A stretch of 64,000 bases of DNA from Owenia fusiformis. Taxonomy: Eukaryota; Annelida; Polychaeta; Sabellida; Oweniidae. The stretch covers positions 14,945,375-15,009,374 of the forward strand of contig CAIIXF020000005.1 in assembly GCA_903813345.2 (NCBI GenBank), read 5' to 3'. The translations under genes were made by a program, and so were the position numbers. This document shows positions 34,185-46,466 of the stretch, in pieces. Numbering within the stretch: the stretch's first letter is position 1; each line of letters opens with the position of its first letter. The notes beneath the pieces are model-generated. The model was not told where the DNA came from. It saw only the letters and a list, made by a program, of their open reading frames with translations, and ran no database searches.

Positions 34185-37100
34185 CTGCAGTGGAAAAAAC
34201 AGAATATATGAGCATTTTTAAGACAGAATAATTGTGTAAAACCCATCTATGAAGTCTACATTTAAGTACTTGAACTTTACAGTTCAAATCAAAATCCCCA
34301 CTGTAACAGCTAGAGAGGGTACATATTTTCTTTGTATGACACTGTACTGATCTTTCCCTATTCATACAATATGCATAACTTGGGGGTCATTAACAGAAAC
34401 TTAGGTTAAGTTTGCCTGAACTGATTAACGTATACATAAAAATATTGGGCGAGACTTGAGATAATGTATGCGGCGCCAGTCAAAATTGAAACTTCTGATT
34501 GGGTTCGAAGCCGAGATGCCCGGATATGACTGAGCAAAAGCCGGAATTCACGTGATTTTTCACGAAGAAGGGGCAGAGTTTAAGCGAGATTCATCGAGAC
34601 TTCTTCGTGTCAATCGTGTCAATCCCTGCATTGGTTATTGTTAACTTCACCTTTTTGCCCATATATGGAGATGCCACTTGTTGTAACCAAAAATATAGTG
34701 CTAATGATATAGTTAAGAAATTCTTTAACTTTTCAAAGTTTGCGAATATAACCCCCTAGCAAATATAACAATTCCAATCATATTTAGGCAATGCCAAGGC
34801 GGTACAAACCCTATCAATCTTACGAACATCAATCTGGGAGGTATTAATATCTCCAATTACAATTTTCCCTGGCAATTTATTCGTCAGTTGAACTTAATCC
34901 CTTCTAAATGAGTTTGTAAATGCATTCAATATAATGCTACAGATAATCCATAGATTATGTATTATGAACAACTTTAGATATTGGTACTTTCACACTCTCA
35001 AAAACTTAAAATATTTCAAGTGATTTCTCCTGTTTTCCAACAATATGGGAAGCATTTTGAATGGATGAAACACTGATCAGGAAAAATAATATTTTCATGT
35101 TCTTTTGCCATACAATGAATGAGAAACACCAAGAGCAAAAATGGTATCATTGTTCAATGGCCACAGATGGTGTCCGATTCATGCTTTCCTTTTCATCTTC
35201 AATTCAATCTTCATAAGTAATTCTTCAAACTTCAATATTCATTAGAAATATTAGATCAATTTTCATACAACAATTGAAAATATGTTCTTAATGAAAATAT
35301 TCCAATACAAGAAAATATATTTCACCTTTCATGATTTCATAACATGGGGTCAATGGGGAATTTCCCCCCCCCAAAAAGGTCATATTTTCTAAAATATAAA
35401 AGTTTACAAACAAACTTTAAAACCATATTTTTAGATGTGATTTTGAATGTAGATTTCAAATTTGATATCACCTTGACTTAAAGATTAATAAAAATCTTAT
35501 GACAAAAACTCACACTGATATTTCTCAACATAATCACAGGATATTTTTTCTGCTTTGGAAAGAATTTAAATGTCCAAAATATTATATTTTCATAACAGGA
35601 AAGCTAATTTCTCCAAAACGGGCCAAAAGTGAGAGTCCCAAGTTATTTTCAGGAACATATAACTCAGCATTCCATATGAGGTACATAAATAAAGCTAGAT
35701 TATTAGTTTTAGGGTTCATATTTTTCTACAATGTGTAAAACTAGACAATATTCAGAGACTGTTTAAACTACAAAAATGTAGTAATACTTAAATGTAGATT
35801 CTGTGAGTTATATATAGCATTTTATCAGACGATTATTATATTGTTAGATCTGGAAAAGTTGTTCGAACATATTGAAATTATACTTATCAGTGATACAGGT
35901 GTAAACATATCAGCAGTGATTGATTTATACAAATATTAGGAGTGAAGCCTAGGAAAGCGGTTATCTTTTATCACTATCGATAAGCCAGCAAAATCTTCTA
36001 AATTCCACTGAATCTCCTCAATTCCTTATGCTATACTACTAGAATGAAATCGCCAGGCCGAAAATATCAAAATTTCTAAGCTGTGATATGGTTATATTGC
36101 ACGATGTAAAAATATTGATATAGCAATATGTGAAATAAGTGTGTAAGAGTCGAACTTCGGCAGACAATTCTGAAATCAAAAATCTGGAATAGAAATACAA
36201 TGTGACATTAGTTCAACAAGTTTAACCCAATACCACGGCTTTCATTTATTAATCTGAATGGTCTTGTTGCCATGGTTGAGGGCAACAAGATATGTCAGAT
36301 AAGAAATAAGGCCCCAGACTAGGTTTAACTTGTTGAACTATGTCGACATGGGCTTTCAATATGATTCATATTGAATTCATTGAATGCCCATGATGTTGAT
36401 GGTCATATTTCGAAGTCATGAATGCAGTCAAAGGCTGACATTTCGTTTATGAAAAATTAGATGATTATTGTGATTTGTATAGCCTACTTGTCCCATCTGG
36501 AGTTCAAATTCATTAACAACCAACATGAAAACAAGACGTTTCAAAATTTGCGGTTCAATTTCAATGATGCATGAAGTTTTCTTTAGGCTCCAATATTGTA
36601 TGCTAGAAACCTTCTATGGAATAAAAAACATCAGCATGAAGTAAAAGTAAAATAAAGAATCATTTAATGATAATTTTTACAAATTCTCAGTAAGAAAAAC
36701 ATGCCTTACTCGGCAAAACCTACCACACATGTGAATTTTTGGAGATGCTGAACTCACAAAATCTTGGATTAGCCAGCGACACCTTTTGACAAAAAACTTG
36801 AACTAAGATTTATGTTCAAAACCAAATAGCTTCACCACCAACAAAAGCATACATCAAATTAACTACTACTACTACTGAACATTTACGGGGCATAATAAAA
36901 TTAATATAATTGCTGTGTAAAACATTATCATCTTATAGTTGCATTTCTAAAAAGGATCCAAGGGGTCTTGGTGACTAAATCCCAATGCGCATGTGCCCAG
37001 CCCTTGCAAAAAGCGTTATGCCCTAATAAATGAACCCCCGGGGGTTTTAAAGATATCTACTATGGGTGACCAAAATTAGCTGAAAGCAATGGATCGCATG

Positions 37101-37690
37101 AGTTTTCCCTATGGGAAAATAACATGGGAAATATTGTTTTCCCCTTTATCTAAAGGGAATCACTTATTCTTTAAAGGGATTAACTGTGTGTCAAAACACA
37201 TGCAAGAAAAATTAAAAAAGCAGGGGTGGAAGGGGTTGAAAATCAGGAAAACATTTCAGAAAAAACATGTGGGTGGGTTGTTTGCGGTTATGTATATTTT
37301 GCAAGTGGATCCTCTTAAGTGGATCCAAGAGACCAAGGGGCATGTCCATTATTTTGCAGGGGTGGCAGGATGCCACATTCCAATTTCCATTAATCGATTG
37401 TCTACCTCTAAAAATGTATTTTTTAATTTTTCTTATTTAGATTTTATTTATTCAGGGATATCTAATAAGAAAAACATATGTTTTCTTGTTTCCATTATAA
37501 CCCTGCAGACAATCATACACACTACAATTAATAAAATATGTGACAATACATATCATGCAATTAGAAATTTCTAAAAACAGTACATTAATATGTGTAAAAA
37601 TAGAATATGGCTAAACTAGTCTATAAAAATAAGCATTTGAAATTTACTGTCACACTTACGTTCATTTGAGCATATTAAGACATGTAAAAT
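34185..37690. other. Upstream of cyclin J; no further gene seen
   Basis: 34480-34640 is the most CpG-containing part and could hold the cyclin J promoter or non-coding first exon; no TATA box or other core element is clear. 34700-36200 and 36350-37690 are AT-rich with no protein-like frame I recognise. Confidence 0.5.
36212..36338. mobile_element. Hairpin element with GTTCAACAAGTTTAACC ends
   Basis: GTTCAACAAGTTTAACC at the left; GGTTTAACTTGTTGAAC at the right, a 17-bp inverted pair with one mismatch around about 90 bp. Confidence 0.6.
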
Positions 37691-37695
37691 TACAA

Positions 37696-38112
37696 TTATT
37701 CACTAATTGAAGCAAGGAATTGCTTTTTTAGATGAACTTTAATAAAAGATTGCACTGTAGCAGATTCCTTTAAATCTAAAGGTGCCTTGTTCCAGAGAAC
37801 AGATGGTCTGTAACTAAAAGTTTGTGTGCCTGCATTATTACAATTTTGTTTAATAAAAATACATTTGTTAGTAGTAGCACGAGTACCATAGTTGTGAGTG
37901 TCCTTAGTTAAGGTAAAACTTTCCTGCATATAAGTGGGAACCAGTCCATTCACTACCTTATACATTAGTGTCAGATTGTGCATGTCCTGCCTCTCTCTTA
38001 TGGATGGCCAATTAAGAGTATTTCTAACATCCTGGGATGGTGTACGTGGGGCACATTTAACTATCAATCTACCAGCACGGTTTTGGAATCTCTGAATGGC
38101 ATGACATGACAT
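37696..38112 (-). pseudogene. 3' end of a non-LTR retrotransposon (LINE) ORF2
   Basis: Open for 138 codons. It reads IQRFQNRAGRLIVK, then LNWPSIRERQDMHNLTLMYK, VVNGLVPTYMQESF, NYGTRATTN, FSYRPSVLWNKAPLDLKES and a final SFIKVHLKKQFL. This order (QNRA...LPI..R......YK...GL.P.YL...R......F......WN.LP......S...FK..L) is the usual C-terminal tail of CR1/Jockey-like LINE polymerases. The polymerase and endonuclease domains are absent, so it is a 5'-truncated dead copy. Confidence 0.75.
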
Positions 38113-38199
38113 GATGAGAAGACAATTGGCCCAAAGAATGGTTACCTGTATTTCACAGTGGTGGTCTTGTAGTGGGGGTCTTTTACAGGGTGACCAGAA

Positions 38200-38984
38200 A
38201 GAAATGTTTATCTACCTTAATTTTCAATATTTTTACTGCAGGTTTTTAGGCACTAGTGCTACTTCTTACCTGGACGGATTAATTAAGTATTTTTGAAGCA
38301 TCCCCATCCTCTTTGTAATGTCCCATACTCACATTGCTTTATTTCATATAAAAACTACCTAATATTGGTAGTCAACTAGATATCAGATCCCTAAATGCTG
38401 AAGTCAGTCGCGAATTCAATAAAAACCAGCTTAGAATGAAGAAACAACTTATTTTCAGTAATGTGTAGTTAATTTGATTTTTTAATAATCTTTTGGATAG
38501 TAAAGGCTTTTATTTCGGACCCGCCCGACAAAAAATGGGAAATAAAAAGGTAGTTTCGTCACCTGGATATACACAAAACCTGTAAGTAATTTATAACTTA
38601 TTCTAGCATTTAAACATTTAAATGTTAAAATTTAGTTAAAATGTTCACAAATAAATGAAATTGATTCAAATATGTTTTTGTGAGGCTGAAGTTCGCCACA
38701 CATTCATGTAAATAAACTTTATACCGAAAGATAGATGTCGTCCAGGCACCAGGGGCAGACATGTTTGCAGATGTAGGCAATGAAGGGGAATATACACACA
38801 TAGTTGGGAGGAGGTCAAGATTAGCGTAAAAATATACGTGTACCTACTACCTATTCCCATCCGTAAGTTTGTTACGGATGCGTATAGGTAATGCCTATTG
38901 CAAAATGAGTTTAAGATGAACGTAAAAGGCTACACGACTGATAATAAAGGACCCACGGTCCTGTGCTCACACAGTTTGGAACCT
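38200..38984. other. No feature recognised
   Basis: AT-rich sequence between LINE debris and a dispersed repeat. An ACAGGGTGACCAGAAAGAAA word at about 38186 looks like a single end of the hairpin family, without a partner nearby. Confidence 0.4.
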
Positions 38985-39755
38985 TCAGAGGAATGTATAT
39001 CCTGACTTTCAAACAAAAATATTGATTTGGATTTATAGTCTCGAACTTTGAGAAACTTAGATAGCACAGTTGTGTGACCTAGTTTGATGACCTTTGACCT
39101 TGAAAATTTTACTTATTCAGAGCTCAGTAAGATCTTTTGTGATTAAGCTGACCTTTACATCCAAAAATCAATTTGAAAAATCAACTTTTTTGACCTTTCG
39201 AAGGTCACTGAAGGTCAAGTAAAGGTCAAATCCTAAAACTAATGTCAGATTTGAACTCCTGGCAACTTGTAGATGATTTTCAAAAAAATTGGTCAAATTG
39301 AAGCAAGTTGAAAAATAACTTATTATGCTGACATATATTGAGCAATATGTAGGGAATGCTTAAATCTAGTAATGATGTAATTCGTTGCAAGAAATTATCA
39401 CGTATAATGCAAACTTTGAGAAACTTTGTCAATCACAAAACCTGCTATTGACTTAAAACATGAGAAAGTTTCCTGAAAATGAGTAAGTCCTACTTTTTGT
39501 CAAATTTTATAGAGTAAACTGAATTGAAAGTTCTACTTCAACAAAGTGTCTAGTATTTACAGAAAATTTGACTTTTTGACATCAAAATCAGCAATTTCTC
39601 GGAAACCGGGCGAAATTGGGCATTATGGATATGCATAAAATGAATGTGGATATCCGAATAGCACTTTTAATTTGTGCAGCCAATGTTGACGGACGGACCA
39701 ACGGACGGACGCCTGGTCGATCCCATAGGCTCACTGTGTGATGGAGCTAAAAATG
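38985..39755 (+). repeat. Dispersed repeat with GACCTTTGACCTTGA and GGACGGACG tail
   Basis: It contains TGATGACCTTTGACCTTGAA, AGGTCACTGAAGGTCAAGTA and a tail GGACGGACCAACGGACGGAC then GCCTGGTCGATCCCATAGGC. Such GGACGG tails with GAGCTAAAAA are familiar from molluscan dispersed repeats. Partly matching, reverse-oriented sequence lies at 44500-45345. Confidence 0.55.
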
Positions 39756-40684
39756 ACATCTAAATCTAATGAAAATCATGTATGGCTTATATGGCATATA
39801 TGGCATATACCAGTACAGTCACCTCCAAGTACTGTTATATACCTCAGAGAGAGAGTGTGGTGTAGCTACTGTAGTTGGGAGGGGTTGCTGCTTGTGGGCA
39901 GGCTAATGGGGCAGTGACTTAAGGCGAAATGTTAAATTTCTAGCATGATCCAGCAATGAGAGTGACCAAATAGTGAAATTAAACAATTAAAACTACACGA
40001 GAAAATAGCTGATTTCTTGCATTTACAATAAGAAAAAGAATGAAGAATGTGTAAATTCAACAATTCATGCATCATCACATGGCATCGTTTATAATTCATC
40101 TGGTAGTTGGTAGATTGTAAATAAACATGAATTAGACTTCACAATTTAGAACAATTGAGTGGTAACCGACACGACAGGCTATAACATAGGGTATTGGGTT
40201 ATGTACGTCAAAAATGAAGTCCCCATCCCTTGATTAACGGCTTGTTTCACCTAGCTTGTAGCGGTAACATTTAATTCCCAAAAAGCAAAGAACATCATTA
40301 AAATATATGTACATATTTCTTAAAAACACATATACCATACTTAAGCACCTTTTGAATTTGATCGTGCTTGTGTGTTCTCATTCACCTGCAGTTAACCTCG
40401 GCAGCAACTTATTTTGTTTATGGATCTCCCGTTGTTCATATTAAAGCAGGCAAAGAAATGTTTTCATACATTTACAATTACTCAGAGGCCGAAGTATCCA
40501 CCCTATGATGAACTAAAAAGTGAAGTATTGGTATAAAACGTGTCATTTTGATACTTGTAATGTGCTTGTTTTTGTATTGCAAAAGGATTTATCGTTCTGA
40601 CAACATGGACGATAGGCGAACAGGCTACAACATAGTATAGGCCTACAACTAAAATGTGTCAGTTTCAACTGAAAATTATAACTT

Positions 40685-41162
40685 TTTGTGAAAGTATTAT
40701 TAACAGAATTCAAGTTTGAAGACTACTTATTTTCACTGCCTCAAAAATATAGAGTCATTTTATCAAAATACAGAATGTCCAACACAAAATTACTTATTGA
40801 GAGGGGTAGGTATAGAAATGTAGAAAGAAATAGAAGATTTTGTGAACTATGTAATAACAATTCATTGGGAGATGAATTTAATTTTATATAGAATGTAAGT
40901 CTGTTAAAAGCATTAGAAAACAATATTTACCCCAATATTTTTGTAAAAACATTAGTACTTTTAAATATGCCAAGCTGTAACAATCTGATAGTAAAGTATT
41001 GTTAGCATTATGTAAGTTGTCTAAATGAAGCTGGGAAGCAATTGTTAATATGTTTGTTATGAAATACTTAATTGTTATATACTTATTTACTGTATGTTCT
41101 TTTGCCTAATACCCTTTATTTGGGTGATGGTATAATAAATAAAATTGAAATTGAAATTGAAT
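40685..41162 (+). pseudogene. LINE 3' end with TTGAAA microsatellite tail
   Basis: It reads FEDYLFSLPQKYRVILSKYR, MSNTKLLIERGRYRNVERN and RRFCELCNNNSLGDEFNFI, then a stop. The C..C...(D)EFHF pattern with the preceding R/K-rich stretch is the zinc-knuckle-like end of a LINE ORF2, shared with 42770-42910. It ends in repeats of TTGAAA, a typical LINE tail. Confidence 0.65.
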
Positions 41163-41745
41163 AAATTGCACGCCCAGGTATTCAGCAATGGGGCAACGAA
41201 ACGCAAAGTTTAAGTTCGGTGCTGGATTCTAGTTGCACAGGGGCAGTCCTGTGTATCAGTGCAAAAATGTTCTTCATCATGTGAAATGGTTTGTTTGGAG
41301 ATATTATGGACGGCACTAGTTTACTCAATTCTTGTAGAACCAAAAGTACCTGTCGCAGACAAGTATGTACAACGAATCCAATAATTAGAGTTTCCAAAAG
41401 TAAACAACAACATTTTCAACATTTTCACGTTTTCCTGAATGCAAATAAAGCAGGTATATCCAGAACTTTGGCAATATCAAAACAATCAAATAAAAAATGA
41501 ATTCCATCAAGACCATGAAACTTTGTCAAAAAGACCATGAATATATGTGTAAAAAAATTAAAAAATGAATTCCATAATACAATAAACTTGTGTGTCATAA
41601 AATAAAAAATCAAATGAATAGATTTAACCCTAACCTTAACCCTTATTCTAAGACCCTAGATATGGGTGTCAAAATAAAAATGGATTTGTATTTCAAAAAA
41701 ATAAAAAAATAAATTTAAACCTAACCTGAACCCTAAGAAATATAT
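41163..41745. other. Spacer between two LINE fragments
   Basis: AT-rich. A phrase of the type CCTAACCCTAA-CCCTTA near 41625-41735 occurs twice in slightly different form; otherwise nothing is seen. Confidence 0.4.
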
Positions 41746-43152
41746 GTGTCAAAAAATGAATTCCATACATACAATAGGTATCAATTGATTAAAAACTGTA
41801 ATATGCATGGTAATACCATAAAGGTGATTAGATCTATGTATGAAAAGTTAAGGTCATGTGTAAGAGTTCCAAAATCTTCTGAGACATTTTCTAACACAAT
41901 GACAGAGTATTTTGCATGTTCTGTTGGCACACGACAGGGCTGTATACTCAGCCCACAGCTATTCATTTTGTATTTAAATCAGTTAATATCAATGATGAAA
42001 GCAAATTGTAATGGAATATATGTAAATGAAAATCATAATAATGTTATGATACTGTTGGTAGATTGCAAGGTCAAATCAGAATTCTTGAGCAGTTTTGTCA
42101 AAACTGGGGTATGAAAGTTAATTTAGGCAAAACAAAAATAATGGTATGTCGAAATGGAGGTGTTCTTTGAAAAAATGAGATGTGGCACCTTGGAAATACT
42201 AAAGTAGAAACTACACCATACTATAAATATCTGGGTTTATTATTTTCTTCAAGATTAAGTTGGTCACCAGCTAAAAGAAATTTAGCATCGCGAGCTAGAA
42301 AGGCAATTTTCAACATTAAAAAAATCAGAGTGAGATGTGGTGATTTACCAATACAACTAGCCTTTGAAATATTTGACAAAACTATTGTACCTATTTTATG
42401 TTACGGCAGTGGAGTTTGAGGGTATGAATATTCTGATATTATTGAAAGAGAGCATGTTCGGTTCTGTAAATATGTTTTATGTTTAGGTGAAAAGGCAAAT
42501 GATGTATGTGCACTTGGTGAATGGTAGGCATCCTTTAAACATTGTATATATGAAACATTGTATGAAATGTTGGCTAAACCTTCTTAAAATGCCGGATGAA
42601 AGATTACCGAAAGCTTCCTATAAAATGTTATATCAATTAGACCAAAGTGGTAGGATAACTTGGGCAACAATAGATTGGAATCATACAGTGATTTTAAAAG
42701 TATATTAGAAGTCGAAACATATTTATCAGTTGTAAATATTGTAAAATATAGAAGAGCTTTAACAAGGTTGAGGTGTTCCAATCATAAACTGAAAATTGAA
42801 ATTGGTAGGCATCAAAATATGCCAAAAGAGGATCGCATATGCCCTCTTTGTGAATTATACCAAGGTATACATATTCTGGAGGATGAATTCCATTTTATTT
42901 TAATCTGCCCGTCATATATTGATCTAAGGGAAGAGTACATCAAAAGGTATTATTATATTTTACCATCACAACAAAAGTTAATGTCTACAAAAGGTGTAAA
43001 TGATTTATGTAACTTAGCTACTTTCTGCTATAAAGCATTTAATTTAAGGCAGGAGATACTAAATTGATGTAAACATGTATTGTTATATTTGTAAAACTAT
43101 GGGCCTGAGGCCTTTTATTTGTTTGAAATAAACTAAACTAAACTAAACTAAA
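41746..43152 (+). pseudogene. Decayed LINE with reverse transcriptase fragment
   Basis: The frame around 41770-42000 contains CSVGTRQGCILSPQLFILYL, the RT fingers/palm signature (GTRQGC.LSP..F.LYLN). After stops and frame changes, 42180-42420 reads YYKYLGLLFSSRLSW and PILCYGSGV, and 42660-43067 reads RICPLCELYQG..ILEDEFHFILICP. Pieces come in the right order but in several frames with stops at 42113, 42417 and elsewhere, so it is dead. A short AAACT repeat tail at 43128-43152 marks the 3' end. Confidence 0.8.
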
Positions 43153-43209
43153 TATGAAAATGAATTTAACCCTTTAAATGATTACCTAACCCTGACCTAC
43201 CCGCTGATG

Positions 43210-43405
43210 ACACAGGACGCGTACCAGACCCTAATGATACAAGACCCACTTGGCAGGAGCGGCGATCGCATACCAGACCCTAATGATACGACAGGGTACA
43301 CTTGGCAGGAGCGGCGTTCGCATACCAGATCCTAATGATACACGACCCACTTGGCAGGAGCGGCGATCGCGGACCAGACCCTAATGATACAGGGTCCGCT
43401 TGGCT
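43210..43405. repeat. 49-52-bp GC-rich tandem repeat, about 3.7 copies
   Basis: ACCAGACCCTAATGATAC (one base changed in one copy) starts at 43223, 43272, 43324 and 43373. Units contain CTTGGCAGGAGCGGCGATCG, making GCGATCGC palindromes. It is much more GC-rich than its surroundings. Confidence 0.88.
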
Positions 43406-43485
43406 TGATATTTTTGATGTTTTGATATTCATTTGACTTTACACGAGTTCTGAATATACCAGTTGTAGATGAAATTAGGGAGGTT

Positions 43486-43830
43486 TGATCGCTTATCAGC
43501 TTTTTGTCACCACCAAAAGCGGTGACATATTTTTATGGTCTCCACTTTTGTGTCGGCGTTTGGCGTTCGGCTGTAACAATCAGGGGCGGATCTGGGAGGG
43601 GGGGGCCCAAACTTCTTGTCTGAGAAAAAAAATTCCGCGCTTTTGGGCCCCAAAAACCCAAAAGTGGGCCCAAATTTTGAAATTTTGAGGCCCATTTGGC
43701 CTTAGAAGGCCAATTTTTGACCAAAAAGGCCTACTTTTTGGGCACAATTTTTTTTTGTGGGCCCACCCAAGGGGGGGGGGGCGGGCCCCTGCAGGTGGTG
43801 ACATTTTGCATGTTAATGCCTTGTTCCAAT
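43486..43830. mobile_element. TGTCACCA-family element with a nested GGGCCC-rich insertion
   Basis: The left end TTGTCACCACCAAAAGCGGT, then GTTTGGCGTTCGGCTGTAAC, matches the family at 13005-14166. After ..CTGTAACAAT the sequence changes abruptly to CAGGGGCGGATCTGGGAGG, and runs to GCGGGCCCCTG at about 43790. Family-like sequence (GGTGGTGACATTTTGCATGT) then resumes. The inner piece has inverted C/G-rich ends. Confidence 0.6.
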
Positions 43831-44499
43831 TGCAGATGCGTACCTGTTGTCTATAGAAAGTACAATCAATTTCCTTCAGTATGCACTTTAAATATAGCAT
43901 TGGCCTCCAAACTTGCTGTGAAACACAATAATTTCTCTAGAGGATAAGGTCAACATTTTTACGTAAATGTTATCTCATTGGTTTATGTAAACAAACAATG
44001 TGCTTCGGAATGATATTTACCAGTAGATGTCTAATGGCTGCAAGAATATCTCAGCACATGCGTTTTATACCTGCAAGTGGCATGTTTATTTTTGGCTGAA
44101 AATAGTTTTGATGTTTACCAATGTTGCAAAATCAAACAGGCCTAGATTTTTGTAAGAAACTCAGACTTCAACAGGCAATAATTTTCATTAAAGCATATAA
44201 TTTACGAAAGTATTCACAAACATCTTACAAATGCGGTTAACGTTAAAGTTGAACCGAAGTACTATTTTATGAGGATTCAAAAGGGATGGTGAGTTAAGTA
44301 TAGCAACATGCTCTGAATACAGTTGATCAGGGGTGGAAACGTCTAATTTTGTTTGGTAAGAGCCAGAGCATAACATTTAACAAAGAAATATAAAGAATTT
44401 TGCGTTATCAAGAATATCAAAAATCTCCATCAACATTTTTTAAAATATAATACGTAGCCTTAAAAGTACACATCAGACAGAAATTCAACATTTTGCTGT

Positions 44500-45345
44500 G
44501 TTTAAACTCTTAAATCTTGAAATTGGTACAACATCTTAGAGATGAATACTTTCCCCGAATTTCAGACAAAAATGTTGATTTCTAGTCTTCAATCTTGAGA
44601 AAATTAAATACGAGCATTTATGACCTTCTTGTGACTTCTATTTTAACATTTGTAGGCTATATTACCTCAATTAAAAAGCACAGAATTGAATTTATTTTTA
44701 AGATTTGACCTTCAGTGACCATTTTTTCTCAAATTCATCTACAAGTTCTCAAAAGTTCAAATCTGACTATATATTTGACCTTTAATCAAAAAATATTTAT
44801 GTTTATTTCCTTTTTTAAATTCACACAAATATATAATGCATGAGTGGGTGACACTTTAAAAAGTGTATATTCCCAACAAATGTTTACAATAAAAGTTGTG
44901 TGTTGTCATACCTGTTAAAGTGCAGTTGGGGACTTGTCTTTGCATTCAACCATACAAATGTTCATGTTTTGCTTGTCACATCTAAGTAGAGACCCATTGA
45001 ATACAAACATACTTAATGAGGGGTTGATAGGTGGACGCTGTAAACAGCAGGCTATGTCAGAAAAAAGAATCAAAACTGTGTTTGATTATTACAATAAGAA
45101 TCTGATAAACTGAGCGATACGTTATGTCCAGTAATAAAAGAGGACAAAAAAGAGAATACACAAGAGAAGGGATGGGAGGGATGGCGAGGGCAGTGAGGAA
45201 AAACAAAACAAATTTGACCTTCAATGACCTTCTCAAAGTCAAAAAGGTATTTTTCAACTTGCTTCAAATTGACATATTTTGTTTTTCAAAATTATCTACA
45301 AGTTCTCAGAAGTTCAAATCTGACTTTAGATTGAACTAATAATAC
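44500..45345. repeat. Partial reverse copies of the 39-kb dispersed repeat
   Basis: CTACAAGTTCTCAGAAGTTC, TTGACCTTCAATGACCTTCT and AACTTGCTTCAAATTGACAT are reverse-strand matches to 39185-39310. A purine-rich stretch at 45135-45210 separates two pieces. Confidence 0.5.
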
Positions 45346-46466
45346 TATTATGAGCAACTAGGTGGTACGGTGACATTTTGTCATGTTAATGCCTTGTTCA
45401 AGGAAGGAACTATTACATTAGATCCGTTTTCGTAATTCGCTAAAGTTCCTCCACAGTGCAAGGGAAAGATCAATACCCGGTGATTTCAGCGGGAAGTGGC
45501 GTTTCGTTCAGTGGATGAGCTGCGCGCGCACGCATAAATGTGATTATCCAATATAATTAGGGGAGGGCTATTTGAAGTAGTTTTTGGTCTCAGGCGCGAC
45601 CCAGGGCTGTTGTCTTAAGGACATTTCGTTGAAAATGAGCCATTCGGCTGATAATTGGTAAGAGTTTGCGATCTTATAATGTATAATTGTTACTCAGACA
45701 CATATTTTGACACGATTCTGTTGGAAATAAGCTTTGAACCGAGAGATATTCACGATTGATATGCACATTTTTGATTGTGCCATTGCTTTTCTATTGCACA
45801 ATCCATGTATTGATAGAAGAAACATTAATAATGCAGATTGGTTTACCTTCAATACATGGCAGACACTACATATCGGTCTATTAATACCAGTTTGTGCCTT
45901 AAATAGTTTTATATTTCCATCCACGGCCTGGAGCCTGGGTGTGTTTGTCTCTTATGTGTATGCTTGTGCATGGACTTCTAATCACTAGCAGAATTTAACA
46001 TGATGCAAACTCGACATTATAACTCATGCTGTAACATTTTGACTTCGCTGGAAAACAATAGGAATTATTTTTCTTGCCAATCAATCATGAATCACAATCA
46101 AAATTTCAGAATGATCAATCAGGCAATGGTCCAAATCAAGTGATAACATTATATGATATTCAGCAAGAAGTCCGGTAGAAATACAGAATATTTAAACATC
46201 AAAGCTGAAAGTTAAAAGCTAATCTGTCAATTTTCTGTCTGCAAAAGAGCGTTTACATTTGACACAATAACAGACTGAGGCTTTGAAATCTAGGATTCCC
46301 CAGGTAAATATGACGTCATACTAATTAGCATAAGGATTTCCCTATTGGTCTGGGTCGTGCCTTGTTCGAAAACACAATCCATAAATACATGCTAATTTCT
46401 AAGGAGATAGGAAGTGTATAACGTGTTTATCAATTTTGTTTAAAGATTTAATCAATTATCAAATTG

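Noticed and set aside
34490-34515. GGGTTCGAAGCC as a tRNA T-arm
   Set aside because: No matching acceptor stem, D-arm or anticodon arm could be folded around it.
37089-37574. 161-codon open frame, + strand
   Set aside because: No recognisable domain; its start lies in a sequence shared with the foldback spacer at 16.2 kb. Probably chance or transposon debris.
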